55,968 nt of DNA, from positions 1-55,968 of the forward strand of contig NZ_JAATHD010000034.1 in assembly GCF_011947265.1 (NCBI RefSeq), written 5' to 3'. This DNA comes from Paenibacillus sp. HB172176 (GTDB taxonomy: Bacteria > Bacillota > Bacilli > Paenibacillales > Paenibacillaceae). The notes under the pieces are model-generated. The model did not search any database, was not told the DNA's origin, and was given only the letters and a program-made list of their open reading frames with translations. This document shows positions 8,327 to 16,032 of this stretch, in pieces (the stretch's first letter is position 1; each line of letters starts with the position of its first letter). The position numbers were made by a program, and so were the translations under genes.

Positions 8327-9121
8327 ATGGATATGGGATTGAAGAATAGGACAGCTTTAGTAACAGGATCAACCAGAGGCATTGGAAAAGCGATTGCCCT
8401 TGAAATGGCCAGAGAAGGTGTTCATGTTCTCATAAATGGTCGAAATAACGATGAGGTAGAGCGCACGGTCGCGGAGATTCAAACGGCGTTCCCGGAGACG
8501 GAGCCTCGGAATGCAACGGCGGATCTTGTCGATGCGCGGCAAAGAGAGGCTTTAGTCGCGAAGTTCCCCCACGTTGATATTCTCGTCAACAGCATGGGCA
8601 TCTATGAGCTCATGTCCTACGATGACGCTGACGATGCCGTATGGGAGAAGTACTTCCGCACGAATGTTCTCGCCGCCAACGGCTTAACCAAGTTTTATTT
8701 GCCTTCCATGCTGAGCTGCAATTTCGGCCGCATTATCTTTATCGCGAGCGAGGAAGCCGTCATGCCTTCCGGACAAATGCCGCAATACGCCGTGACCAAA
8801 TCCATGCTGTTGTCGTTGTCCAAGAGCTTGTCCAAGCTGACACGCGGCGCCGAGGTTACTGTGAACACGATTCTGCCGGGACCGACCCTCTCCGAGAACG
8901 TGCAGCAGATCATTGAGAGCATCTATTCGAACGAAGAGATGACCTTTGAGGCCAAAGAGAAGGATTTTATGAAGAAGAACCTGCCTCATTCCGAAATCGG
9001 GCGGTTTATCAGACCTGCGGAGATCGGCCGATTGACTGCTTTCGTCTGCAGCCCGATGGCCTCCGCCTTCAAAGGCTCTCCGATTCGCATGGACGGTGGA
9101 ATGGTACCGACCATATTTTAA
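8327..9121 (+). CDS. SDR family oxidoreductase
   Basis: 264 residues from ATG 8327 (preceded by AGGGAGTG; ATG 8333 also possible). The cofactor motif TGSTRGIG, a variant NSMG in place of NNAG, the tetrad Asn in RTNVLA, catalytic Ser in IASEEA and YAVTK (Tyr and Lys) are all present, so it should be active. The C-terminal MDGGMVPTIF ending is typical of classical SDRs related to 3-oxoacyl-ACP reductases. It follows the AraC gene at 7248 closely and is ended by a strong terminator; the two form a likely regulator-enzyme operon. Substrate unknown. Confidence 0.9.
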   Translation: MDMGLKNRTALVTGSTRGIGKAIALEMAREGVHVLINGRNNDEVERTVAEIQTAFPETEPRNATADLVDARQREALVAKFPHVDILVNSMGIYELMSYDDADDAVWEKYFRTNVLAANGLTKFYLPSMLSCNFGRIIFIASEEAVMPSGQMPQYAVTKSMLLSLSKSLSKLTRGAEVTVNTILPGPTLSENVQQIIESIYSNEEMTFEAKEKDFMKKNLPHSEIGRFIRPAEIGRLTAFVCSPMASAFKGSPIRMDGGMVPTIF

Positions 9122-9152
9122 ATTCTTGCACTAACGAAGACGTTATTTCAAT

Positions 9153-9215
9153 GAGACAGCGGCGGTCAAAGACTTTATTTCCAGTCTTGTCCGCCGCTGT
9201 CTCACTTTTAATTTT
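9153..9215 (+). terminator. Strong intrinsic terminator after the SDR gene
   Basis: GAGACAGCGGCGG (9153-9165) pairs with CCGCCGCTGTCTC (9191-9203), with an inner AAGAC/GTCTT stem, followed by a T-rich tract (ACTTTTAATTTTT). Confidence 0.85.
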
Positions 9216-9334
9216 TAGTCCATAATACCTCCAAACACTTGCCTTAGAGTTCACTTTATAGTTTAGACTGGAGTCATATCTTCGTCATATGTTTAAGGGG
9301 CGTAAAATGATTGTCATTTAGGGGAGTGAAGAGT

Positions 9335-10150
9335 ATGAATACTTTTGTAATTACTGGCGGGAATAGCGGTGTTGGTCTGCAGGCGGCTCATGATCTTATT
9401 GACGCGGGCAATCGAATAATTATTTTGGGACGTGATAAACAAAAAGGCGAGAGAGCGTTGGAATCCTTTGGCGAAGCCCGTAATCGAGCGATTTTTCTCT
9501 CGGTCGATCTAGCGACTCACGATGGAGTCAAAGATGCGGCAAGACAAATCAATGAAATAACCGACAAGATCGACGGATTGTTACACTCTGCGGGCATTTT
9601 TGATCCGAGAGACATCAGAACAAAGGACGGTCTCCCGCTTTTTTTCGCGTTGGCTTACTTAAGTCGTTATCACCTGACTCAGCTCCTGTTGCCAAAGCTT
9701 CTTAAAGCAGACCATCCTCGGGTAATCATGATGGTGGGCACAGTGAATAAGGTTCCCCAATTCGACATCAAGAAATTCCAATCCTTCGAAAAATTCAATT
9801 TCTGGACGATGACGCTCCCCATTGTTGGCGCATGCATGCATTATGCAAATTATCTTACCAAGACTCAGCCTAAGATTTTCGCGGGATGTACAACCCCGGG
9901 CGTTGCCCGAACGGATATCTTTAAAAATGCGCCATGGTATTTCAGAGCCTGCGTCGCAGTGGCACGACCTTTTCTCAACTCAGTCGAACTAGCGGCTCGC
10001 AACCCTGTTCAGGCACTCTTGAAGGGCAAAGGGACATCGGCTTACATGTGGAACAAGCCTGGTGATTTTCAACGCAGGTTTGCCATCGACGTGAATAAAG
10101 AGGATCAAGAGGCTCTTATTCATTTATCGTACAAACTCACGGGGGTATGA
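9335..10150 (+). CDS. SDR-like protein with a degenerate active site
   Basis: 271 residues from ATG 9335 after GGGGAGTG. The cofactor motif TGGNSGVG and HSAGIF (NNAG position) identify the SDR fold, resembling retinol-dehydrogenase-like members. The usual YxxxK is not intact: the region reads HYANYLTKTQPK, and only about 18 residues separate its first Tyr from the downstream TPGVARTD, where about 30 are usual, suggesting a short deletion in the active-site helix. Activity is therefore doubtful. It is followed after 3 bases by another NAD(P)-binding gene, forming a two-gene unit. Confidence 0.75.
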   Translation: MNTFVITGGNSGVGLQAAHDLIDAGNRIIILGRDKQKGERALESFGEARNRAIFLSVDLATHDGVKDAARQINEITDKIDGLLHSAGIFDPRDIRTKDGLPLFFALAYLSRYHLTQLLLPKLLKADHPRVIMMVGTVNKVPQFDIKKFQSFEKFNFWTMTLPIVGACMHYANYLTKTQPKIFAGCTTPGVARTDIFKNAPWYFRACVAVARPFLNSVELAARNPVQALLKGKGTSAYMWNKPGDFQRRFAIDVNKEDQEALIHLSYKLTGV

Positions 10151-10153
10151 TCT

Positions 10154-10810
10154 ATGAAACATTCAAAATCAACATTTTTAGTATTTGGTGCATCCGGAAG
10201 AACGGGTCAACACTTTGTTTCCATAGCGCTTAAAGAGGGCCACAAAGTAAAGGCTTTAGTTAGAAATCCAGAAAAAATGAAAATGAAAAATAGCAATTTA
10301 GAGCTATTTAAAGGATCCATCACAGATTGTGAGGATCTTGACGATTTATTAAATGGGGTCAACTTTGTGATTTGTATGCTTGGAAATGCTCAGGAACAAA
10401 ATAAGGCGCCAATTAATACGATTTTTATCAAGAAGCTTATCCCGGCTATGCGTCGACAAGGTGTAAAACGTTTCCTGTATCAGGCCGGAGGACTGACGCG
10501 TCGATATAAAGATAGACTCTCTTTTGTGACTTGGGTTCTTAGAAATACTGTAGCTAGATATAACGGTCTTCTCGGTCAACATAAAGATAATGAAACTGTC
10601 ATTGAATATTTAGTTGAAGAAGCGCAAGATGTGGATTGGATTGTGCATAGGGCTGGCATTATTTCAGATGGCCCTTCGAAAGGATTATTGAAACGTGATT
10701 GCAGGAAGATAAGTCTTGCAACTCATGTAGATATTGCGAAATATAACTTTCAGGTCATTAATGATAAAACGGCTATTCATACTTGCGATTTGAGCTGCTA
10801 TATAAAATAA
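10154..10810 (+). CDS. NAD(P)H-binding atypical SDR (NmrA/BVR-B-like)
   Basis: 218 residues. N-terminal FGASGRTGQH is the glycine-rich motif of the NAD(P)H-binding (NAD(P)-bd_10) family; KALVRNPEKM and the CMLGNA segment match the atypical SDR layout, which lacks a YxxxK site. Members act as flavin reductases, quinone reductases or redox sensors. Translation is probably coupled with the preceding SDR-like gene (3-base gap). Composition is more AT-rich than the neighbours. Confidence 0.8.
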   Translation: MKHSKSTFLVFGASGRTGQHFVSIALKEGHKVKALVRNPEKMKMKNSNLELFKGSITDCEDLDDLLNGVNFVICMLGNAQEQNKAPINTIFIKKLIPAMRRQGVKRFLYQAGGLTRRYKDRLSFVTWVLRNTVARYNGLLGQHKDNETVIEYLVEEAQDVDWIVHRAGIISDGPSKGLLKRDCRKISLATHVDIAKYNFQVINDKTAIHTCDLSCYIK

Positions 10811-10836
10811 ACATAAGGACCTCGATGACCATTCTA

Positions 10837-10865
10837 TTGCGGCTGTCCGCTTCCTTGCCTATAAT
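10837..10865 (+). promoter_or_regulatory. Sigma-A-type promoter of the ECF sigma gene
   Basis: TTGCGG (10837-10842), a 17-base spacer, then a perfect TATAAT (10860-10865), about 43 bases before the sigma factor ATG. Confidence 0.6.
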
Positions 10866-10907
10866 GAAGGTACTGTCCTTCGGGGCGATCTTTAAGGGAG
10901 GCTCAAG

Positions 10908-11864
10908 ATGAACGAGAACGCATTTGACGAGCAATTATTTGCAAGCTTGAAGCCGGGCTTAACCTCGTTCTGTTACAGAATGCTAGGCTCCATGGACGAT
11001 GCGGATGACGCTGTTCAGGAGACGAGTATTCGGGTATGGCAGAGCGGGAGCACGTTCAGACAGGATTCTTCGTTCAAAACTTGGGTCTATCGAATTGCCT
11101 CCAATCTGTGCTTGGACAAGCTGAGACAATCCAAACGCCGCGCGCTTCCAGTCGACCTGTTCGATCCGGCCGTCGCCATCGTCGAGCCGCGCGACACGCA
11201 GCCTGAGTCTGTCTGGATCTGGCCGTCTCCCGACTTTGGGGGCAATCCGGAGGATCGGCTCGTCCGCAGAGATACCCTTCAACTGTGCTTCATCGCTCTC
11301 CTGCAAACCTTGCCTCCGCGGCAGCGAGCGGTGCTCATTCTGAAGGATGTATTCGAGTGGCCCTCCAAGCAGATCGCGGAGACGTTGGCAATGTCGCCGG
11401 CAGCGGTGAACAGCGCCTTGCAAAGAGCGCGAGAGACGATGGACCGGACGCAGCTTCGTTCGGATGAGCTCAGCAGCATGGACGCCCAGCCGGAGCAGCA
11501 GCTGCTATCCCGGTATGTGGAAGCCTTCGAGCGATTCGATATTGCTGCGCTCGTTGCGTTGTTCCATGAGGAAGGCTGCATGTCGATGCCGCCATTCGAG
11601 ATGTGGATCCGCGGCAAGGAAGATTTGTCCGCCTTCTATTCGCTTACTCGCTGGCATTGCGAAGGCTCGCGATTTGTGCCCGTTACGGTGAATGGCGGTT
11701 ATCCGGCGTTGGCCCAGTATATGCCGGACAAAGAGGGCTCTGGCCTGGTACCCTGGGGCATTCACGTCATCGAAACCAAAGAAAATCAAATTCTGCATGT
11801 TCAAAACTTCATTCATACGCCATTATTTTCGCGATTCGGGCTGCCTGAGCGAATGGACCAATGA
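10908..11864 (+). CDS. ECF sigma factor with SnoaL-like C-terminal domain
   Basis: 318 residues. Region 2 is visible at about 12-85 (FCYRMLGSMDDADDAVQE, then TWVYRIASNLCLDKLR) and region 4 at about 125-180 (LPPRQRAVLILKDVF and AETLAMSPAAVNSALQRAR). Residues about 190-315 resemble a SnoaL/NTF2-like domain (FERFDIAALVALFHEEG and the following segment). This arrangement is typical of SigG/SigJ-like ECF groups, in which the fused domain replaces an anti-sigma factor and modulates activity. No anti-sigma gene is adjacent, consistent with that. The RBS is GGGAGG. Targets are unknown; the oxidoreductase genes upstream are candidates by position only. Confidence 0.85.
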   Translation: MNENAFDEQLFASLKPGLTSFCYRMLGSMDDADDAVQETSIRVWQSGSTFRQDSSFKTWVYRIASNLCLDKLRQSKRRALPVDLFDPAVAIVEPRDTQPESVWIWPSPDFGGNPEDRLVRRDTLQLCFIALLQTLPPRQRAVLILKDVFEWPSKQIAETLAMSPAAVNSALQRARETMDRTQLRSDELSSMDAQPEQQLLSRYVEAFERFDIAALVALFHEEGCMSMPPFEMWIRGKEDLSAFYSLTRWHCEGSRFVPVTVNGGYPALAQYMPDKEGSGLVPWGIHVIETKENQILHVQNFIHTPLFSRFGLPERMDQ

Positions 11865-11935
11865 AGCAAGAATTCTGGCAAGCGATTATGGATAATTTCA
11901 AAGCCTATATCGAACAAAACTCATTATTGCGAAGA

Positions 11936-11971
11936 AGACGCCGAGGAAGATGCCCGGCGTCTATCTTTTTT
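11936..11971 (+). terminator. Intrinsic terminator after the ECF sigma gene
   Basis: AGACGCCG and CGGCGTCT form an 8-bp stem (11936-11943 and 11955-11962) followed by ATCTTTTTT. Confidence 0.8.
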
Positions 11972-12001
11972 GCACAAGTACGAGCGTGTTCTCTGTTTGT
12001 C

Positions 12002-12418
12002 TTACCCTTGTCCCGCATCCATGTTCATGAAGTTAATGGCCCACAGATGGCCGTCCAAGTCCACGAAGCCCCAATGATACATGGACCCATGATCCTCAGG
12101 TTCAGCATGCAATTTCCCGCCTAAGGAGACCGCGGTATTCACGATTTCATCGACCTTCTCCCGGCTTTCGAAGGCCAATGCGATCGTCATCTGCGCATAC
12201 TTGCTCGTATCGACAGATTCCTTCTCCGTAAGCGTATTAAAGAATTCTTGATGGATCAGCATGACCTGCAGGTTGTCGCCGATTACGATGGCTGCAGAAT
12301 TTTCGTTATCGGGGAATTGCGAGTTGAGCTCAAATCCGAGTCCGGTGAAGAACGCTTTCGATTTTTCTACGTTTTTTACAGGCAGGTTGAAGCTTGTGAA
12401 TGCGGATGTTAATGCCAT
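12002..12418 (-). CDS. VOC family (glyoxalase/bleomycin-resistance fold) protein
   Basis: 138 residues from the ATG at 12418, which has GAGGTG at good spacing; a TTG two codons earlier is also open. The paired beta-alpha-beta-beta-beta layout of the vicinal-oxygen-chelate fold is seen from FNLPVKNVEKSKAFFTGLGF to the C-terminal MYHWGFVDLDGHLWAINFM. The D-DGH-W segment near the end is typical of PhnB/extradiol-like VOC proteins. The substrate is unknown. The gene is divergent from an AraC regulator at 12582 with about 160 bases between, which may regulate it. Confidence 0.85.
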   Translation of the reverse strand: MALTSAFTSFNLPVKNVEKSKAFFTGLGFELNSQFPDNENSAAIVIGDNLQVMLIHQEFFNTLTEKESVDTSKYAQMTIALAFESREKVDEIVNTAVSLGGKLHAEPEDHGSMYHWGFVDLDGHLWAINFMNMDAGQG

Positions 12419-12581
12419 TTTCAAAACACCTCTTCGTCAAATTTTATTTGTGTTCATTAATGCCCTCATTATATATAGACGACAGCCGATTTGAAAATTC
12501 ATCGGTTTTAGTGGATGTTCAGCAATAAATGTTAGTATAAGGACAATAGTTGTTATTGTCAGATCGGAGGTAGAGGTACAG

Positions 12582-13400
12582 ATGACGCATTCTTATCGCC
12601 CGTTGCATGCTCCGCAATTGCAGCCGAAGCTGCATCGCTCCTCGCACAGCTTTCGCGAGTTTGCGCCGAGCCGCAGCCTGGCGTCGCAAGTCGCTGCCTA
12701 TTGGTTGGTGGATTTTCAGCCTATTCCGGGCAATCTTGGGCATCGAGTCATCCCCGACGGCTGTGTCGATATTATCGTAGATTTGCTCGCTTCATCAAGC
12801 CGGGAGGCTGCTTATGTCGTAGGGCTGACGTCGAAGGTCGAAGTTCTGGAGTTTGCTAAGCCGCGCTCGGTATGGGGCATCCGGCTTTATTCGGAGTCGG
12901 CTCGCGCAATTCTGAATTCTCCCCTATCGGCGTTTGCGTCAGATCGTGTTTTCATGGAAGAGCTTTGGGGGCAGGAGGCGCTGGATTGGGTCGAAAAGCT
13001 GTTGACTGCCCATTCGATGTCGGAGCGAATCGAGATTGCCGAGCAACAATTGGGACGAATGCTGGCTGCGGATAAGAAGTCGACTCCTACTTTGGTGTAT
13101 CAAAGCATGCAGTATATTTACAATTATAAAGGCCATCTTTCGGTAAAGGAATTAGCGAATAAAGTGAATTTCAGCGAGAGGCATTTGCGGAGGGCCTTTG
13201 ATCGGGAGCTTGGTCTCAGTCCGAAGGAAATGCTCGGTATTGTCCGCTTTCAAGGCGTGCTGAAGGAATTGCAACGTGGAGATTATTTCAACCTGACGGA
13301 TCTAGCGCTTAAGAACGGGTACTATGATCAATCGCATTTCGCCAGCGCGTTTATGCGTTATTACGGGCTGCCGCTCAAACGGCTCCTCAAGCAGGAGTAA
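12582..13400 (+). CDS. AraC family regulator (DUF6597-type N-terminus)
   Basis: 272 residues. The N-terminal segment (VAAYWLVDFQPIPG, then RVIPDGCVDIIVDL) is characteristic of AraC regulators with the DUF6597 domain; residues about 165-265 carry the HTH pair (LANKVNFSERHLRRAFDREL, then LALKNGYYDQSHFASAFMRY). The RBS CGGAGG lies upstream of the ATG. It lies between two VOC genes, one divergent (12418) and one downstream (13487). By position it is likely to regulate one or both; the inducer is unknown. Confidence 0.85.
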   Translation: MTHSYRPLHAPQLQPKLHRSSHSFREFAPSRSLASQVAAYWLVDFQPIPGNLGHRVIPDGCVDIIVDLLASSSREAAYVVGLTSKVEVLEFAKPRSVWGIRLYSESARAILNSPLSAFASDRVFMEELWGQEALDWVEKLLTAHSMSERIEIAEQQLGRMLAADKKSTPTLVYQSMQYIYNYKGHLSVKELANKVNFSERHLRRAFDRELGLSPKEMLGIVRFQGVLKELQRGDYFNLTDLALKNGYYDQSHFASAFMRYYGLPLKRLLKQE

Positions 13401-13486
13401 GAAAGTCCGTTTTTTACTATTTTCTGATGCGGAACAGTCGTTACAATGGGGGTGGAAAACAAACAAGGCGAGAGGAGCTGCAAAAT

Positions 13487-13864
13487 ATGACGGTAAAGTT
13501 AAAGCGAGTCGCGATTTATGTGGAAGAAATGAAGAGGGCGTTGGATTTCTATCGTATGCTGGGACTGGCTATACCGGATGGCGCTGACGAAGCGCATCAC
13601 GTAGACGTGGAGCAAGACGGAATGGTGTTCGCGTTCGACATGGTGGAGTCGGTTAAAAGCGTTATTGAAGGTTGGGAGAAGCCTGCCGGCTATCGGACCG
13701 AGCTCGCCTTTCAGCTCTCCAACAGCGAAGCGCTGGATGACATGTATCGAAAGTTGACGGCGCTTGGACATGCTGGCTGTCTCGAACCGCGGGATACGCC
13801 TTGGGGCGAGCGATATGCCATTATAACAGATCCGGACGGCAATTTAATTAGTCTCGTTGCTTAA
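13487..13864 (+). CDS. VOC family protein
   Basis: 125 residues from ATG 13487, preceded by GAGAGGAG. The small glyoxalase-fold layout is clear: KRVAIYVEEMKRALDFYRML at the start and the C-terminal PWGERYAIITDPDGNLISL, the usual final strand pair with the metal-ligand Glu/Asp region. It follows the AraC gene by about 85 bases on the same strand and is ended by a strong terminator. Whether it binds metal or an antibiotic cannot be judged. Confidence 0.85.
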   Translation: MTVKLKRVAIYVEEMKRALDFYRMLGLAIPDGADEAHHVDVEQDGMVFAFDMVESVKSVIEGWEKPAGYRTELAFQLSNSEALDDMYRKLTALGHAGCLEPRDTPWGERYAIITDPDGNLISLVA

Positions 13865-13939
13865 TGAAAGATAGATTGCACCATAAGCTCATACCGTGTA
13901 TAAGAACGGCATAAACAGGTTCACGCAAAAGGGCGCAAA

Positions 13940-13990
13940 GCAGCAAGCCAGGACGTTATTTTCTCGTCCATGGCTGCTGCTTCTTTTTTG
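13940..13990 (+). terminator. Strong intrinsic terminator
   Basis: GCAGCAAGCCAGGACG (13940-13955) pairs with CGTCCATGGCTGCTGC (13965-13980), one mismatch region, followed by TTCTTTTTT. Confidence 0.9.
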
Positions 13991-14053
13991 TCCTTGCGCT
14001 TGCAGGAAGGGCAGAAAAGCAGTCATTATACACGCTGCAATAAAGTGAATAAT

Positions 14054-14129
14054 TGCAATGATGTACAGAAACGGGCGAAATCCGGATGCAATTTTTTGAT
14101 GTTGCCGGCAGGAGACTTTCTCCGATAAA
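14054..14129 (+). promoter_or_regulatory. Putative AraC-type operator and promoter of sugar locus 1 transport operon
   Basis: The core CCGGATGCAA (14082-14091) followed by GATGTTG (14098-14104) recurs before the glycosidase gene at 21391, matching at 19 of 23 positions. In both places a TGCAA occurs exactly 33 bases upstream (14054 here) and a GATAA-type -10 lies 41-42 bases downstream (14124-14129 here). The conserved spacing suggests a shared activator, most simply the AraC protein encoded at 17610. Confidence 0.6.
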
Positions 14130-14147
14130 GTGGCTATCAGGAGCAGG

Positions 14148-14173
14148 GGTGCACACCGGCTCCGGTGATCACC
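14148..14173 (+). promoter_or_regulatory. Palindromic hairpin in the 5' leader of the transport operon
   Basis: CACCGG-CT-CCGGTG (14154-14167) is a perfect palindrome, extended by GGTG (14148-14151) pairing with CACC (14170-14173). It lies between the inferred promoter and the GTG start at 14204, so it could act as an operator or an RNA structure. Confidence 0.4.
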
Positions 14174-14203
14174 ATGGTTAATGGAGTGAGGGGGAAGTAT
14201 ACT

Positions 14204-15112
14204 GTGGTCAATCCATTATGGAACCAAATAAAAAGAAGCAAATATTTATATGTGATCGGTCTTCCCGGCATTCTCTATTTTCTAGTCTTTAAATATGTGC
14301 CGATGTGGGGCGTTATTATCTCCTTCCAGGAATATTCGCCGTACGCAGGCATATTCGGAAGCGAGTGGGTTGGATTCGAGCATTTTCATCGTTTTTTTTC
14401 CAACCCCGACTTTTTGATGCTTTTCCGGAATACGCTCGCCATCAATGTTCTGAATTTGCTTTTCTTTTTTCCGCTTCCCATTCTTTTGTCGCTTATGTTA
14501 AATGAGCTGCGAAATAAGGCGTATAAGAGCATCGTTCAGTCGATCGTCTATTTGCCGCATTTTTTATCGTGGGTCATTATTGTCGGCATCACCTTTCTGC
14601 TTCTCTCGCAGTCCGACGGGTTTGCGAACAAGCTGCTCGTCAGCCTTGGGCAGGAAAAGGTAGGCTTTCTGACGACGCCGAGTTATTTCTGGGGACTGCT
14701 TACGATCCAGTCCATATGGAAGGATATGGGCTGGGGGACAATCATCTTTCTTGCCTCGATGGCGGGAATTGACCCGCAGTTGTACGAGGCAGCCAGAATG
14801 GACGGAGCGGGTCGCTTGCGCCAAGCATGGCATGTGACGCTTCCGGCCATTCGGAATGTGGCGATTATTTTGTTTATTCTAAGGCTGGGTCATATTATGG
14901 ATGTCGGCTTCGAGCAAGTCTTTCTGATGATGAACGGGGCCGTATCGAATGTAGCCGATGTGTTCGACACCTATGTGTACAGGCTGGGCATACAACAAGG
15001 CCAGTTCAGCTTCAGCACGGCGGTTGGTTTGTTCAAATCGGTCGTGGGTTTGCTGCTCGTCATCGGAGCCAATCATATCGCGAGACGGTATGGGGAAGAC
15101 GGGGTGTACTAA
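14204..15112 (+). CDS. Sugar ABC transporter permease (LplB-like), locus 1
   Basis: 302 residues from GTG 14204, chosen because GAGGGGG lies 9 bases before it; upstream in-frame starts lack a site. It has six predicted membrane segments and the binding-protein-dependent permease EAA loop (LYEAARMDGAGRLRQAWHVT). The N-terminal YVIGLPGILYFLVFKYVPMWG is typical of the LplB/YtcP-partner family of CUT1 importers. It forms a heterodimer with the next gene, which begins one base after its stop. No ATPase is encoded nearby; such systems usually use a shared MsmX-type ATPase. Confidence 0.9.
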   Translation: MVNPLWNQIKRSKYLYVIGLPGILYFLVFKYVPMWGVIISFQEYSPYAGIFGSEWVGFEHFHRFFSNPDFLMLFRNTLAINVLNLLFFFPLPILLSLMLNELRNKAYKSIVQSIVYLPHFLSWVIIVGITFLLLSQSDGFANKLLVSLGQEKVGFLTTPSYFWGLLTIQSIWKDMGWGTIIFLASMAGIDPQLYEAARMDGAGRLRQAWHVTLPAIRNVAIILFILRLGHIMDVGFEQVFLMMNGAVSNVADVFDTYVYRLGIQQGQFSFSTAVGLFKSVVGLLLVIGANHIARRYGEDGVY

Positions 15113-15113
15113 C

Positions 15114-15986
15114 ATGAGACATCAATTCTCGGATCGCTTGTTTTCAGGAATAAATGCGGCATTGCTGTTGATCATTTCACTTATTTGTATGTTTCCACTC
15201 TATTACGTGGGAGTGCTTTCGTTCACCGATCCGGACGAATATATCAAGAGCGGCGTGCTGCTGTTCCCCGAAAAATGGAGTTTGGTGTCGTATGAATTTA
15301 TCTTATCCAGCCGCTCCTTCGTTCGCTCGATTGGCGTCAGCACCTTCCTTGCGACAGCGGGCACATTGCTCAGCCTGTTCGTGACCGCGGGCATCGCCTA
15401 TATGCTTTCACGCAAACGTCTTCCCGGCAGAAGGCTGCTAATGCTTATGATTCTGCTGACGACGCTGTTTCAACCGGGTATCATTCCGGCTTATCTGCTG
15501 GTTCGCGAGCTTGGTCTCATCAACAGCGTCTGGTCGTTGATTATCCCGGTGCTGTCGAGCGGCTGGTACGTGCTGCTTATGAAAGGATTCTTCGACGGCA
15601 TACCCGATGAACTGGAAGAAGCCGCAGCCATTGACGGCTGCGGAGATATCAGGGCATGGGTCCGCATCATTCTGCCGCTGTCTCTGCCAGCGATGGCCGC
15701 TTTTGGTTTGTTTTACGCCGTCGCATACTGGAATACGTTTTTTCACGCTGTGTTGTATATTAATGATCAGGACATCATGCCGCTGCAGGTTGTTCTCCGC
15801 AATATGCTGATCGACTCCTCGCTATCGGCGGGAGGATCCTCCGCCGATATAGGATATGAGCAGCCGCCGTCGGAGACGATCAAGATGGCTGCCGTCGTGG
15901 TCGCGACCGTTCCGATCTTGCTCGTTTATCCGTTTGTTCAGAAGCATTTCGCCAAAGGGGCTATGGTCGGCTCGGTGAAAGGATAA
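15114..15986 (+). CDS. Sugar ABC transporter permease (LplC/YtcP-like), locus 1
   Basis: 290 residues from ATG 15114. Six membrane segments, the EAA loop (LEEAAAIDGCGDIRAWVRII) and the C-terminal PFVQKHFAKGAMVGSVKG are hallmarks of the second CUT1 permease (MalG/YtcP side). The start is one base after the previous stop, implying translational coupling; the local RBS is poor. It imports the same substrate as its partner, captured by the lipoprotein at 16033. Confidence 0.92.
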   Translation: MRHQFSDRLFSGINAALLLIISLICMFPLYYVGVLSFTDPDEYIKSGVLLFPEKWSLVSYEFILSSRSFVRSIGVSTFLATAGTLLSLFVTAGIAYMLSRKRLPGRRLLMLMILLTTLFQPGIIPAYLLVRELGLINSVWSLIIPVLSSGWYVLLMKGFFDGIPDELEEAAAIDGCGDIRAWVRIILPLSLPAMAAFGLFYAVAYWNTFFHAVLYINDQDIMPLQVVLRNMLIDSSLSAGGSSADIGYEQPPSETIKMAAVVVATVPILLVYPFVQKHFAKGAMVGSVKG

Positions 15987-16032
15987 GAGTATGAAAATAG
16001 TTAATGTACTCAACTAATAGGGGGAAAGCAAT

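Noticed and set aside
10983..11423. Antisense ORF within the ECF sigma gene
   Set aside because: The sigma factor motifs on the forward strand are unambiguous; no RBS for the antisense frame.
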